In this document: piece by piece, positions 1 to 9,027 of the stretch
Layout of the letters: every line of letters begins with the position of its first letter
Numbering within the stretch: the stretch's first letter is position 1
NCBI RefSeq assembly: GCF_000772935.1
Contig: NZ_JPVR01000075.1
Coordinates: 151,866 to 215,865, forward strand
Direction: 5' to 3'
Length of the DNA stretch: 64,000 nt
Source: Lysinibacillus boronitolerans JCM 21713 = 10a = NBRC 103108
GTDB taxonomy: Bacteria > Bacillota > Bacilli > Bacillales_A > Planococcaceae
The notes under the pieces: generated by a model
What the model saw: the letters and a program-made list of their open reading frames with translations, nothing else
What the model was told of the DNA's origin: nothing
Databases searched by the model: none
Made by a program: the position numbers and the translations under genes

Positions 1-2
1 AA

Positions 3-404
3 ACAAGTGATCGTGTACAACAATTAATTCATGCGGTAAACAGAGACAACTTTAAAACAACTTTAGATATCGGTAATTTTTTATGTATTGATGAAGAACC
101 TCTAATTGGTGTTATGAAAAACGTCCCTTATGCTGCTACGGTGCATTTTAAAGATTTTTATATTCGTCCTTATTATGAAAATCCAGGTGAGGGCGAATGG
201 TTCCGTACAGTTCATAACAACTACATCAGAGGTGCTATTGTGGGACATGGCGATATAAATATTCGAGAAATTATTAAACTCGTAAAAGGCAGTGGATATG
301 ATGGCTATCTTACTATTGAGTTTGAAGGGATGGAAGATTGCCAAGTTGGTTCAAAAATAGGGATGGATAATGTACGTCGTTTATGGGACGAATGCAAGCT
401 CTAA
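3..404 (+). CDS. Sugar phosphate isomerase/epimerase, 5'-truncated by window edge
   Basis: The frame is open from base 3 to the TAA at 402-404, so only the last 133 residues are in the window; the Met codon at 114 is internal. Visible motifs are those of xylose-isomerase-like TIM barrels (AP endonuclease 2 superfamily): TLDIGNF, VHFKDF, GHGDIN and GYDGYLTIEFEG, which carry the Asp, His and Glu residues that bind a divalent metal at strand ends in this family. The same motifs recur in the same order in the gene at 1478, so two paralogues flank the dehydrogenase. It is probably the upstream member of the operon that follows, whose next start lies 14 bases after this stop. The substrate cannot be told from sequence. 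Confidence 0.85.
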   Translation, partial: TSDRVQQLIHAVNRDNFKTTLDIGNFLCIDEEPLIGVMKNVPYAATVHFKDFYIRPYYENPGEGEWFRTVHNNYIRGAIVGHGDINIREIIKLVKGSGYDGYLTIEFEGMEDCQVGSKIGMDNVRRLWDECKL

Positions 405-417
405 AGGAGGAAAGAAC

Positions 418-1476
418 ATGGACAAATTAAAAGTTTGTGTCATTGGCACAGGTTCTATTTCAGATTTTCACTTAGGTTCCTATTCGAATAATCCATTCGT
501 TGAGTTATATGGCGTGTATGATGCTTCTATTGAACGAGGCAAAGCAAAAGCAGTTCAATTTGGAGCAACACATGTTTTTTCTTCAAAAGAAGAGCTATTC
601 GCAGATAAAAATGTGGATGCTGTAAGTATTTGTACATGGAATAATACACATGCCGAATTGGCGATTCTTGCTTTGGAAAATGACTTACATGTTCTAATAG
701 AAAAGCCGCTATCTATGACTTATGCAGAGGCTCTAAATATCCAAAAGGTTGCAGAAAAGCATCAGAAAGTATTTCAAGTGGGCTATGTAAGACGGTTTGC
801 CACAAATACCAAAGTACTGAAAAGCTTCATCGACGATAACAAATTGGGCGATATTTATTATGCCAAAGCTTCCTGCCTAAGAAGATTAGGGAATCCAGGA
901 GGCTGGTTTGCAGAAATTGATAAATCTGGAGGCGGACCTTTAATTGATCTAGGGGTACATGTAATTGATATATGCTGGTACTTAATGGGGAGACCAAAGG
1001 TGAAACGTATAACAGGTCATACTTACAATCAGTTAGGAAATCGAAATCATATAGAAAATTTATCTTTTTACAAGGCTGCAGACTATGATGCAACTAAAAA
1101 CACAGTAGAAGACTTAGCAAATGCCCTCATTACATTTGAGAATGGAGCGTCACTAATGGTAGACGTTTCCTATACACTACATGCCATAAAAGATGAAATA
1201 AGTATTAAGCTATATGGCACGAACGGTGGTGCAGAGCTAGAGCCAGAATTAAAAATTGTAAGTGAAGAGCATAATACGATTTTAAATATTCATCCTCAAA
1301 TTAACGATTTAACATTTGATTTTGCGACAGCCTTTCAAAATGAAATCAATTCATTTGTTGATTGTTGCCTTCATCATTATGATTCAGTTGCACCTGTAGA
1401 GGATGGAGTAGAAATTATGAAAATCTTAGAAGGTATTTATATTTCTGCAACTGAAGGAAAGGAAGTTGTTTATTAA
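418..1476 (+). CDS. Gfo/Idh/MocA family NAD(P)-dependent oxidoreductase
   Basis: 352 residues. The start at 418 is chosen because it follows a strong AAAGGAGG; an in-frame upstream start at 370 would lie inside the preceding gene. The N-terminal Rossmann fold is seen in VCVIGTGSIS (residues 5-14). EKPLSMTYAEA near residue 97 carries the EKP motif, whose Lys is catalytic in this family. GGGPLIDLGVHVIDIC near residue 170 supplies the conserved Asp and His. The family oxidises or reduces cyclitols and sugars, often their 3-keto or 2-keto forms. Two sugar isomerase-like proteins on either side suggest a stepwise oxidation and isomerisation of an imported sugar; the substrate is unknown. Confidence 0.9.
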   Translation: MDKLKVCVIGTGSISDFHLGSYSNNPFVELYGVYDASIERGKAKAVQFGATHVFSSKEELFADKNVDAVSICTWNNTHAELAILALENDLHVLIEKPLSMTYAEALNIQKVAEKHQKVFQVGYVRRFATNTKVLKSFIDDNKLGDIYYAKASCLRRLGNPGGWFAEIDKSGGGPLIDLGVHVIDICWYLMGRPKVKRITGHTYNQLGNRNHIENLSFYKAADYDATKNTVEDLANALITFENGASLMVDVSYTLHAIKDEISIKLYGTNGGAELEPELKIVSEEHNTILNIHPQINDLTFDFATAFQNEINSFVDCCLHHYDSVAPVEDGVEIMKILEGIYISATEGKEVVY

Positions 1477-1477
1477 A

Positions 1478-2359
1478 ATGGTGAAATTGGATAATAAAAT
1501 CGGTGTGATAGTAGACAGCTTTCGTTTACCTATTCGTGAAGGTTTGTTAAAGGCGAAAGAAGTTGGTGCACAGGGGGTACAAATGTATGCCGTTTCAGGT
1601 GAGTTGGACCCCGATAACCTAAATGCTGAACAAAGAGCAGAATTGAAGGCGTATATCTTAGGGCTAGGTCTAGAAATCTCCGCATTATGTGGAGATTTAG
1701 GTGGTCATGGCTTCCAAGACAAAGCAGAAAATGCCAGAAAAATAAAAAAATCAAAAGAAATACTGCAATTAGCCAAAGACCTAGGAACATCCATTGTTAC
1801 AACTCATATTGGTATTATTCCTGAAGATGAAAATGATCCAATTTATCAAACAATGCTGGAAGCCTGCGAAGAATTAGGACAATATGCTACATCATTAGAT
1901 GCTTATTTTGCGATTGAAACAGGGCCAGAAACGAGTAAAACATTAAAAGGGTTTTTAGATAAGCTATCAACGAATGGTGTATCGGTTAATTTTGATCCTG
2001 CCAATATGGTGATGGTAACAAAAGATGATCCTGTAGCTGGAGTCAAACTATTAAAGAAATATATTGTACATACACATGTAAAGGATGGTATTCAACTGCA
2101 ACCAACGAATCCTAAAGATGTGTATGGGTACTTAGGATACGATTCTGGAACATCTCATGATAAAATAGAAGAAATGGTGGAAAATGGAGAGTTTTTCAGA
2201 GAACTTCCATTAGGTCATGGAGATGTCAATTTCGAGCTTTATTTTTCAGCTTTACAAGAAATCGGATACAATGGCTATTTAACTATTGAACGAGAAGTGA
2301 GATCAAATCCCGAAAAAGACATCAAAGAAGCTGTACAATTCATAGAAAAGTTTAAATAG
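1478..2359 (+). CDS. Sugar phosphate isomerase/epimerase (TIM barrel)
   Basis: 293 residues. The ATG at 1478 is 1 base after the previous stop and follows GGAAAGGAAG at 1456-1465; a TTG at 1466 is in frame but sits against the ribosome binding site. It is a full-length xylose-isomerase-like TIM barrel, with VTTHIG, EDENDPIY, FAIETGPET, VNFDPANM, VHTHVKDG, GHGDVNF and GYLTIERE supplying the expected Glu, Asp and His metal ligands. The end resembles the truncated gene at the window edge, so they are paralogues. It is co-transcribed with the Gfo/Idh/MocA dehydrogenase. Family members include sugar epimerases and inosose or hydroxypyruvate isomerases; which reaction applies is not visible. Confidence 0.88.
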   Translation: MVKLDNKIGVIVDSFRLPIREGLLKAKEVGAQGVQMYAVSGELDPDNLNAEQRAELKAYILGLGLEISALCGDLGGHGFQDKAENARKIKKSKEILQLAKDLGTSIVTTHIGIIPEDENDPIYQTMLEACEELGQYATSLDAYFAIETGPETSKTLKGFLDKLSTNGVSVNFDPANMVMVTKDDPVAGVKLLKKYIVHTHVKDGIQLQPTNPKDVYGYLGYDSGTSHDKIEEMVENGEFFRELPLGHGDVNFELYFSALQEIGYNGYLTIEREVRSNPEKDIKEAVQFIEKFK

Positions 2360-2373
2360 GGGTTGAATCTAAT

Positions 2374-3525
2374 TTGAAAAAGCAAGATCAAGTACAAATG
2401 CGAAGACAAAATAAATATATTGTGCTTGACGCAATAAGGCAGATGGCGCCAATTTCAAGAATTCAATTATCAAAATATACAAAAATGAGCCCTACAACCA
2501 TTACGCGTATTGTGCAAGAACTAGAAGCTGAAGGCTTTATTCTTGAAGGGGTATCGGAAGAAACAGCCATTGGTAGACGTCCTACGTTAATTCATATGCG
2601 CGAAGATGCTTTATATACGATTGGTATAGAAATTGACTGTTTTACTATTCGAATAGGTATATTAGATTTCTTAGGGAAGCTTATTGCCTTTCAGGAAATC
2701 AAATGTAACATCAAGCATCAATACGAAGAAGCTATACATCTACTAAAACGATCTATAGAAAATATCATGACAGAATATCAGATTGCTCACGATAAATTAC
2801 TAGGCATTGGGATAGGAATTCCAGGAGTAATCAATAACGAGGAAGGGATAATCGTTTCCTCTGAGCAATTGAAGTGGGAAAACTGCCATATAAGAGAAGA
2901 TTTAAATGGAGTTTTTGGTTGTGAAGTCATCGTAGATAATGAATTAAAAATGCAAATTATTGCTGAAATTGGTGATATCTATACACCACTGTATTCAAAT
3001 TGTATTTTAGTCGGAATCGGAACAGGAATAGGAGCATCTATATTATTAAATGGAGAAGTGTATCGTGGCATTCAAAATAAAGCTGGAGAAATAAGCCATA
3101 TAACGATTAATCCCTTTGGTGAGATGTGTCACTGTGGTAAAAGAGGGTGCTTATCCATGTATGTTTCTGAAGTTACGCTGTTAAAAAGAACACCTAAAAA
3201 TCTTAATATTCAATCAATAGAAGAGATTTTGCATTGTGTTGATCAAGGCGAGCAATGGGCGGTTGATATTCAGCAAGATGTAGCTACTTTTCTAGCTATT
3301 GCCATCAATAATCTAGTTTGTTTATACGAACCAGAGGCTGTCATCGTCAGTGGAGAAATTATTGAGCACAATGTGACATTTCAAAAACTGCTTAGTGATA
3401 AGTGTAAACAGTATATATGGAAGGAATTACAACCCTACTTTGATTTACAGTTTTCCAATCAATTAAAAGAAGGGGTTGTTAAAGGAGCGGCATTACAAGC
3501 ACAAAAGCAGTTGCTGTCTGTTTAA
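2374..3525 (+). CDS. ROK family transcriptional regulator (NagC/XylR type)
   Basis: 383 residues from a TTG start preceded by AGGGG. Residues 10-65 form a winged helix-turn-helix (SRIQLSKYTKMSPTTITRIV is the recognition region). A ROK sugar-kinase-like domain follows, with GIGIGIPGV, the GIGTGIGASIL loop and the zinc-binding CHCGKRGC motif near residue 250. ROK proteins with an N-terminal wHTH repress sugar catabolic genes and are released by a sugar or sugar phosphate. Its position inside the operon, 14 bases after the isomerase, suggests local control. No operator could be identified because the operon promoter lies outside the window. Confidence 0.9.
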   Translation: MKKQDQVQMRRQNKYIVLDAIRQMAPISRIQLSKYTKMSPTTITRIVQELEAEGFILEGVSEETAIGRRPTLIHMREDALYTIGIEIDCFTIRIGILDFLGKLIAFQEIKCNIKHQYEEAIHLLKRSIENIMTEYQIAHDKLLGIGIGIPGVINNEEGIIVSSEQLKWENCHIREDLNGVFGCEVIVDNELKMQIIAEIGDIYTPLYSNCILVGIGTGIGASILLNGEVYRGIQNKAGEISHITINPFGEMCHCGKRGCLSMYVSEVTLLKRTPKNLNIQSIEEILHCVDQGEQWAVDIQQDVATFLAIAINNLVCLYEPEAVIVSGEIIEHNVTFQKLLSDKCKQYIWKELQPYFDLQFSNQLKEGVVKGAALQAQKQLLSV

Positions 3526-3543
3526 AGAAAGGTTGGTTGATTC

Positions 3544-4545
3544 GTGGCTTACTCAGAATTTTTAAAGGAGTATCGTTCAGGATTAATGGAAAATGTGCAT
3601 TATGGACAAATAAGTGCTGTGAATCTAACGAAGGAAGAATTCGTCTCTGTAGGTCAAGATTATGAGCCTGTGTATTTTCGTTCTGCAGCAAAACCATTTC
3701 AAGCCATTCCCATTTTTATGACTGATTTTATAGAAAAGTACGGGATTACTTCAAAAGAAAGTGCATTATTTCTAGCTTCACAAAGAGGCGAAATATATCA
3801 TCAAGAGGCATTAGTCTCTTTGCTGGAAAAACTTCCTATTAATGAAAATGAGTTAATTTGTGCAGCATCCTATCCATTAAATGAGGAACCTAAAACAAAG
3901 TATATTCAACAGGGATTTGAAAAGAGGAAACTATTTCATAATTGCGCTGGCAAGCATTTAGGATTTTTAACTGCATGTTTAGCAAATGGCTATGATGTCA
4001 AGCAATATTGTCATCCAGAACATCCACTGCAACAGATGATAAAAAAATATATTGCTTATTTAAGTGAATATGAGGTAGAGAAAATTCGTACAGGGATTGA
4101 TGGCTGTGGTGCGCCCGTCTTTGCGATTCCGTTAAAAAACATGGCCATTGCTTATTTAAAGTTAGCACGACCAGAATTAATTGATGATCGACTGATTCGT
4201 GAAGCAGTAATAAAGCTTACGACAGTAATGAATCAAGAGAATCCTATCATTGCAGCACAAAATTTTATTTGTACGGCATTATTAAAGGACCCCAATATTG
4301 TGGCAAAGGGCGGGGCACAGGGCGTATACTGTTTTGCTCTTAGAAACGAAGGATTAAGTTTTGCCTTGAAAATTATGAATGGTTCAGAAAGTCCATGGCC
4401 GAATGTAATTGCTTCTGTATTGGAACAAATTCAGTATACAAATCAAGAAACAATTGACCGTATTAAAGCATTGTCTCCTGCATTTGTGCGTAATGATGCA
4501 GGGGTTGAGGTAGGAGAAATTGTTTCTACAATTAAAATCGTATAG
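3544..4545 (+). CDS. Asparaginase, type II family (AnsA of Rhizobium type)
   Basis: 333 residues from GTG 3544. Features of the Asparaginase_II family (Pfam PF06089), unrelated to the classical E. coli enzymes, are visible: RSGLMENVHYG at the N-terminus, RSAAKPFQAIP near residue 40, CAGKHLGFL near residue 135 and GIDGCGAPVFA near residue 180. The family hydrolyses L-asparagine to aspartate and ammonia. There is no signal peptide, so it should be cytoplasmic. Its location between a ROK regulator and a sugar-kinase-like protein is unusual for an amino-acid amidase and hints at a nitrogen-bearing sugar conjugate; that is inference only. Confidence 0.88.
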   Translation: MAYSEFLKEYRSGLMENVHYGQISAVNLTKEEFVSVGQDYEPVYFRSAAKPFQAIPIFMTDFIEKYGITSKESALFLASQRGEIYHQEALVSLLEKLPINENELICAASYPLNEEPKTKYIQQGFEKRKLFHNCAGKHLGFLTACLANGYDVKQYCHPEHPLQQMIKKYIAYLSEYEVEKIRTGIDGCGAPVFAIPLKNMAIAYLKLARPELIDDRLIREAVIKLTTVMNQENPIIAAQNFICTALLKDPNIVAKGGAQGVYCFALRNEGLSFALKIMNGSESPWPNVIASVLEQIQYTNQETIDRIKALSPAFVRNDAGVEVGEIVSTIKIV

Positions 4546-4557
4546 AGGTGAAGGCAC

Positions 4558-5538
4558 TTGTATGTTTTGGCAATTGATGGTGGTGGAACAAAAACACTTG
4601 CGACAATCTCAACTTGTCGTGGGCAAATTATGGCGCTAGCAGAAACAGGAAAAAGTAATCCCACATCCATGAGCTTCGAGCAATTTACTGAGACGATAAC
4701 AGAATTAATAAATGATTTAAAAAGACAACAACCTCACGAATTTCAACACATTACAAAGTGCCATGCGGGCCTGTCTGGTGTAACAGAAAATAATAATGAA
4801 GAAATTACCCATGCATTATTAACCTCGCTTTTACCGAAAGACTGTCAACTATCACTATCGAATGATGGGTTGAACGCGCTGTATGCGGGAACATTGGGTC
4901 AGCCTGGCATTGTGCAGATTTCTGGTACGGGTGCGATTACACTTAGTATTGATTATTCGGGAAGAATTGAGCGTACAGCAGGATGGGGTTATATTTTTGA
5001 TGATGAGGGCAGTGGCTATGATATTGGCATTCGTACATTAAAAGCGGTATTTAAAGCATTTGATAAAAGAGGTCCTGAAACGCTTCTAACAGCAGCAGTA
5101 TTAGAATATTTTCAATTACAATCCGTTCCGCAGATAATTGAAGTGGTCTATGGTGAAGCACATCCGCGTGATACCATATCTCCTTTAAGTAAGATAGCAA
5201 TTGAATGTGCTAAACGTGGTGATGGAGAAGCCAATACAATTATTGATCAAGTGTGCTATGTTTTTTATCAAAGTATAGATGCTTGTTACAAAAAAAATCC
5301 ATTCACAGATAAGCGAGTCAAAGTAGTCTTAGCTGGTGGCGTTTTTAATGAATTGGAGCTATTTATTAAAAAGTTAATCACTATTGATAAAAAGAATAGT
5401 AATCAGTATGACTTCGTGGGTGCTTATAGCTTACCTGTAGGTGGTGCCGCTTTAGCTGCATTAAAATTACCAAGTAAGGAAGCCCAGCTATTTATCGATC
5501 AATATAATGCGAGTATGAAGGAGTTTTTAACGAATTAA
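4558..5538 (+). CDS. BadF/BadG/BcrA/BcrD ATPase family, N-acetylglucosamine kinase-like
   Basis: 326 residues. TTG at 4558 follows AGGTGAAGG with good spacing. The ASKHA fold is shown by IDGGGTKTLA (phosphate-1 loop, residues 5-14), the ISGTGAITLS loop near residue 121, GWGYIFDDEGSGYDIG near residue 142 and the adenosine loop LAGGVFNE near residue 260. GWxxxxGDEGSG-like sequences mark the GlcNAc kinase branch. It probably phosphorylates an amino sugar. It ends the operon that starts before the window and is adjacent to the asparaginase and ROK regulator. No terminator is obvious; a weak AT-rich inverted repeat follows. Confidence 0.85.
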   Translation: MYVLAIDGGGTKTLATISTCRGQIMALAETGKSNPTSMSFEQFTETITELINDLKRQQPHEFQHITKCHAGLSGVTENNNEEITHALLTSLLPKDCQLSLSNDGLNALYAGTLGQPGIVQISGTGAITLSIDYSGRIERTAGWGYIFDDEGSGYDIGIRTLKAVFKAFDKRGPETLLTAAVLEYFQLQSVPQIIEVVYGEAHPRDTISPLSKIAIECAKRGDGEANTIIDQVCYVFYQSIDACYKKNPFTDKRVKVVLAGGVFNELELFIKKLITIDKKNSNQYDFVGAYSLPVGGAALAALKLPSKEAQLFIDQYNASMKEFLTN

Positions 5539-5595
5539 TCCCCCTTTAATCTAGCAAGTAGAGAATGCATGAATTTTTCTCTACTTGCACTTTTG

Positions 5596-6762
5596 TTAGT
5601 CCCCTACTTTAAACATATAACCCTTATATGAATTATGAATAATCATGACGATTCCAATAAGCATAAAATTGGATAGTAACGAGCTTCCACCATAGCTTAA
5701 AAAAGGTAGGGTGACACCTGTGACAGGTAAAAGCCCAATGGTCATGCCGATATTTTGAGTAATTTGAAAGGCTAGTAAGCTTGAAATACCTGCACCCATT
5801 AAGGTCATGAAGGGGTCTCGCGCTACTACCGTAATAACAACAATACGATAGATAACAAAAAATAGTAGAGCTATTACAAATGCTCCTCCAACAAAACCCA
5901 GCTCTTCTGCAATAGCGGAGAATATAAAATCGGTATGTTTTTCTGGTACATAGACATTGTTATGTAGATAGCCCTTGCCCACAAATTCTCCTGATCCGAT
6001 GGCCATAAAGCCTTGGCGTACTTGAAAAGAAGAATCTGTATATTCATAAGGCTGAAGCCATCCATAAATTCTTGAAATCTGATGTCCTGATAGGGCACCT
6101 AAAACCTTCTCTGTAAAAAATTCATTAAATCGGACATAGAGCACTACTAGCGTACTGATAATAACTAGAGGAACAGCCGTAAATACGACTAGAAGCTTTC
6201 TATGAATACCTGAAAAGAAAATCATTGGTAAAATCATCGCCATATACAACATAACCATACCTGTATCGGGTTGCCTATAAACAAGTAGTGTAGGAGGAAG
6301 GACAATTAGCCCGATTTTTACAAGTAGCCAAAAATCTGCTAGATAAGAGGGGCGGACATTTTTTTCTTGATGAGCAATAATGACCTTACTTACAACTATT
6401 AAAAAAGCGAATTTTAAAAACTCTGATGGTTGGAGAGAACCTAAAAACGGGATTTGATACCATGATTTTGCCTGATTGATCGTCCGAGCAATGCTCTCAG
6501 GTGCAACAATAAGCCCAGCCGTTAAAGCAACTATTAGGAAGTAAAAGGGCCATCCAATCTTCTTTAGCTGTTCAATATCAAGTAAGGATATTCCAAACAT
6601 GATGGTTAATCCGATGAGATAAAATAAGAATTGCTTGATAATAAAGGAGCTTGCATACTGTTCAAAATTTACACTACTAGAATGGACAAAAAGGCAACTA
6701 ATAGCGCCGAGTATTAGAAGACTTATTACTAAACTCCAATCTAACTTCTTCAATTGCGTCAA
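5596..6762 (-). CDS. rodA: FtsW/RodA/SpoVE family peptidoglycan glycosyltransferase, RodA-like
   Basis: 388 residues from TTG at 6762. The upstream in-frame ATG at 6777 is part of the Shine-Dalgarno itself (GGAGGTG), so the TTG six bases further on is the better start. It is a SEDS protein with about ten membrane helices. LKKLDWSL at the N-terminus is typical of RodA, and LPFLSYGGSSLLSNF near the C-terminus is the conserved SEDS signature. It polymerises lipid II glycan strands with a partner class B PBP during elongation or sporulation. It stands alone, convergent with the kinase gene. The B. subtilis RodA/FtsW/SpoVE and YwcF/YlaO paralogues cannot be separated with certainty here. Confidence 0.85.
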   Translation of the reverse strand: MTQLKKLDWSLVISLLILGAISCLFVHSSSVNFEQYASSFIIKQFLFYLIGLTIMFGISLLDIEQLKKIGWPFYFLIVALTAGLIVAPESIARTINQAKSWYQIPFLGSLQPSEFLKFAFLIVVSKVIIAHQEKNVRPSYLADFWLLVKIGLIVLPPTLLVYRQPDTGMVMLYMAMILPMIFFSGIHRKLLVVFTAVPLVIISTLVVLYVRFNEFFTEKVLGALSGHQISRIYGWLQPYEYTDSSFQVRQGFMAIGSGEFVGKGYLHNNVYVPEKHTDFIFSAIAEELGFVGGAFVIALLFFVIYRIVVITVVARDPFMTLMGAGISSLLAFQITQNIGMTIGLLPVTGVTLPFLSYGGSSLLSNFMLIGIVMIIHNSYKGYMFKVGD

Positions 6763-7006
6763 ATGTAACACCTCCATTCTCTATTATCAACGCTGACAAT
6801 GTATGGAAGGTTGCGGATGTTTTTTCAAATAATAGTATGAATAAGAAGCTATAGTATGGCTAATTTAGCGAGTTAAATTACCTAAAAAGAACTAAATGAT
6901 GGGTATAAATTCTTAATATTTCGATCAAAATTTACAAAAACATAACACTGGCTTTATATCTCTATACTATCATTATTGGTAAGAGTTGGAGGAGGAGCCA
7001 AGGACC

Positions 7007-8677
7007 ATGCATTTTTTCCGTTTCATTAAGGTGAAGGACAAGTTACTTGTACTCATGATTGTTTGTGTATTATCGAATGTATTGCTAGGTGTATTCAGTG
7101 TAGATTATTTAAGGAAAATGTCGTGGCATGCAAGTGAGAGTTACACACAGGGACTTGTCCCAATTGGATGGCTAAATGAGCTTGAAGAATCACAGCGCCG
7201 ACTAGATTTTATAGTAGATTCGAAAGGTGACGAAAAAGAAATGACAGCCATTTTACAAAACATGGCACAGCCTTTAGAGCAACTAGATAGCCATGAAATT
7301 GATAAAAAGATGAGTCATCAAATTAAGAAGTATAAGTCATTGCTTAAGAAGCAGGAAGAAGCCATTGAGGATTTTAAACAATTGAAACATGATGAGCTAG
7401 ATCCATTTTATTTGCAAATATTCTTACCAATTAGTCAGGAGAGTCATGCATTATTAGAAGATACGCAAAATTATTTGGTTCAAAGAGCAAAAGACCAACA
7501 GCAGGCTTATCAAAAAGATGTGCAATTCGGTTATTGGTTATTAGGTGGTGTATGCTTAGCGGTTGTCTTGCTTGTTATCCTTATAGGCTTTATCGCAACG
7601 AAGGCAGTCAATGTACCAACACGTCAGCTAAAATCATTATTAAAACGTGCAGAACAAGGTGATTTCACTGCCAATGCAAGTTATGTGGCTCATGATGAGC
7701 TTGGTGAAGTAGTTTTGTCTTACAATCAAATGGTAACAGAGGTGAAACGACTACTCCATACGGTGACAGACAGTGCCTATGAAGTAGAAGAAATGACAGG
7801 GAAATTGCAGAAATCCTCTGAGCAATCATCAACAACGACATTAAAAATAGCGAAGGATGTACAATCGATTTCAGAATCAACGTCTGCTTCTTCTAATAAA
7901 TTAGCTTCGAATACTGCTTCCTTAGAGGAAGTTTTAAATGATGTACAGGTTATTTTAGAAAAGGTTCAGGTTGTAGAAAGTTTTGCACAAAAAACGGCCA
8001 GAGATGCAGAAAGTGGAACTGAAATTGTACAGGCCAATTTAACACAAATGCAAGCTATTAAGCAGGCAGTTGAAAAATCTAATACAGCTATCTTTAATTT
8101 AGTAGAGCGGGCTGCATCGATTGATCAAATGATTGAGGTAATAGAAAGAATAACAGCACAAACTAACTTACTGGCTTTAAACGCATCTATTGAAGCCGCA
8201 AGAGCAGGAGAGCATGGTAAAGGCTTTGCAGTAGTGGCTAATGAGGTTCGCAAGCTTGCAGAGCAAACTGTTCAATCGACACAAACGATTACATCCATTG
8301 TACAGAACATCCATTTAGATTCGAGTTATGCGGTACAAATGATGGAAGGCGTTTTAGTAGCGACTGAAAAAGGTGTAGCTGTCACAGGACAAACTGCGTC
8401 AAGTTTTGATCAAATTTTAGAAAAAGTACATACGATTAAGCCTTATATTATGGAAGTATCTGCTACAGTTCAAGAGATTGCCAATCACACGAAGAAGGTA
8501 AGTGAGGATGCAGGTATGCTGACAGCTTTATCCGATACGAATGCCGTGTCTACTAAGCATGTTGCTGCATTAACAGCTGATCAATTAACAGCTCAGCAAC
8601 AGTTCCATAATTATATTAAGGAATTGCGCAAAGTATCAAAAGTTTTGCAAATAGCTGTCAAACGTTTTTCGATATAA
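7007..8677 (+). CDS. Methyl-accepting chemotaxis protein
   Basis: 556 residues. ATG 7007 lies 10 bases after GGAGGAGG, so the in-frame TTG at 6986 is rejected. First transmembrane helix about residues 12-32, a predicted four-helix extracellular sensor to about 180, second helix about 182-205, HAMP domain about 206-258, then a cytoplasmic coiled-coil hairpin whose tip (ITAQTNLLALNASIEAA) is the universal CheA/CheW contact. It lacks the C-terminal pentapeptide tether for CheR. It is monocistronic, followed by a clear hairpin terminator. The ligand is unknown. Confidence 0.95.
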   Translation: MHFFRFIKVKDKLLVLMIVCVLSNVLLGVFSVDYLRKMSWHASESYTQGLVPIGWLNELEESQRRLDFIVDSKGDEKEMTAILQNMAQPLEQLDSHEIDKKMSHQIKKYKSLLKKQEEAIEDFKQLKHDELDPFYLQIFLPISQESHALLEDTQNYLVQRAKDQQQAYQKDVQFGYWLLGGVCLAVVLLVILIGFIATKAVNVPTRQLKSLLKRAEQGDFTANASYVAHDELGEVVLSYNQMVTEVKRLLHTVTDSAYEVEEMTGKLQKSSEQSSTTTLKIAKDVQSISESTSASSNKLASNTASLEEVLNDVQVILEKVQVVESFAQKTARDAESGTEIVQANLTQMQAIKQAVEKSNTAIFNLVERAASIDQMIEVIERITAQTNLLALNASIEAARAGEHGKGFAVVANEVRKLAEQTVQSTQTITSIVQNIHLDSSYAVQMMEGVLVATEKGVAVTGQTASSFDQILEKVHTIKPYIMEVSATVQEIANHTKKVSEDAGMLTALSDTNAVSTKHVAALTADQLTAQQQFHNYIKELRKVSKVLQIAVKRFSI

Positions 8678-8708
8678 TTTAATAGTAAAGAATAATATTG
8701 AAAAGGGG

Positions 8709-8744
8709 TCTTCTTTGCAAAAAATAGCAAAGAAGATTCTTTTT
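8709..8744 (+). terminator. Rho-independent terminator of the chemoreceptor gene
   Basis: Perfect 10-bp arms TCTTCTTTGC (8709-8718) and GCAAAGAAGA (8727-8736) around an A-rich loop, followed by TTCTTTTTT. Confidence 0.8.
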
Positions 8745-8905
8745 TGCATGGCTACAAAACTAGCTAATGAAAGCGTAAATGTTGTGTATTTTTGAGGTGT
8801 ACAATTGTGTTTTATATATTTTTGTAGCACAATATTTTTTATGTCCTCATATACTGTGAATAAGGGATTGTATGTTCTTTGTAAGGAATATTATTAATAT
8901 AATTG

Positions 8906-8934
8906 TTGTATTTTCAAAACGAACACATTATAAT
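8906..8934 (+). promoter_or_regulatory. SigA-type promoter of the threonine dehydrogenase gene
   Basis: TTGTAT (8906-8911), 17-base spacer, TATAAT (8929-8934). This would start the transcript near 8941, about 87 bases ahead of the gene start. The rest of the 350-base gap holds only the chemoreceptor terminator and the inverted repeat at 8981. Confidence 0.6.
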
Positions 8935-8980
8935 GAATTTCATTGAAAGTGTTATTAAATCAATGTTTATCAATACATTT

Positions 8981-9001
8981 TTGTACTTTACAGAAGTACA
9001 A
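8981..9001 (+). promoter_or_regulatory. Inverted repeat in the tdh leader
   Basis: TTGTACTT (8981-8988), five bases, AAGTACAA (8994-9001). It lies downstream of the predicted start of transcription and about 10 bases ahead of the ribosome binding site. It could be a DNA operator or an 8-bp RNA hairpin affecting initiation. Confidence 0.5.
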
Positions 9002-9027
9002 TTGTTCACATGTGGAGGTTTTGGGAA

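Noticed and set aside
6763..6777. ATG 6777 as start of the rodA-like gene
   Set aside because: This ATG is part of the GGAGGTG ribosome binding site; the TTG at 6762 is correctly spaced.
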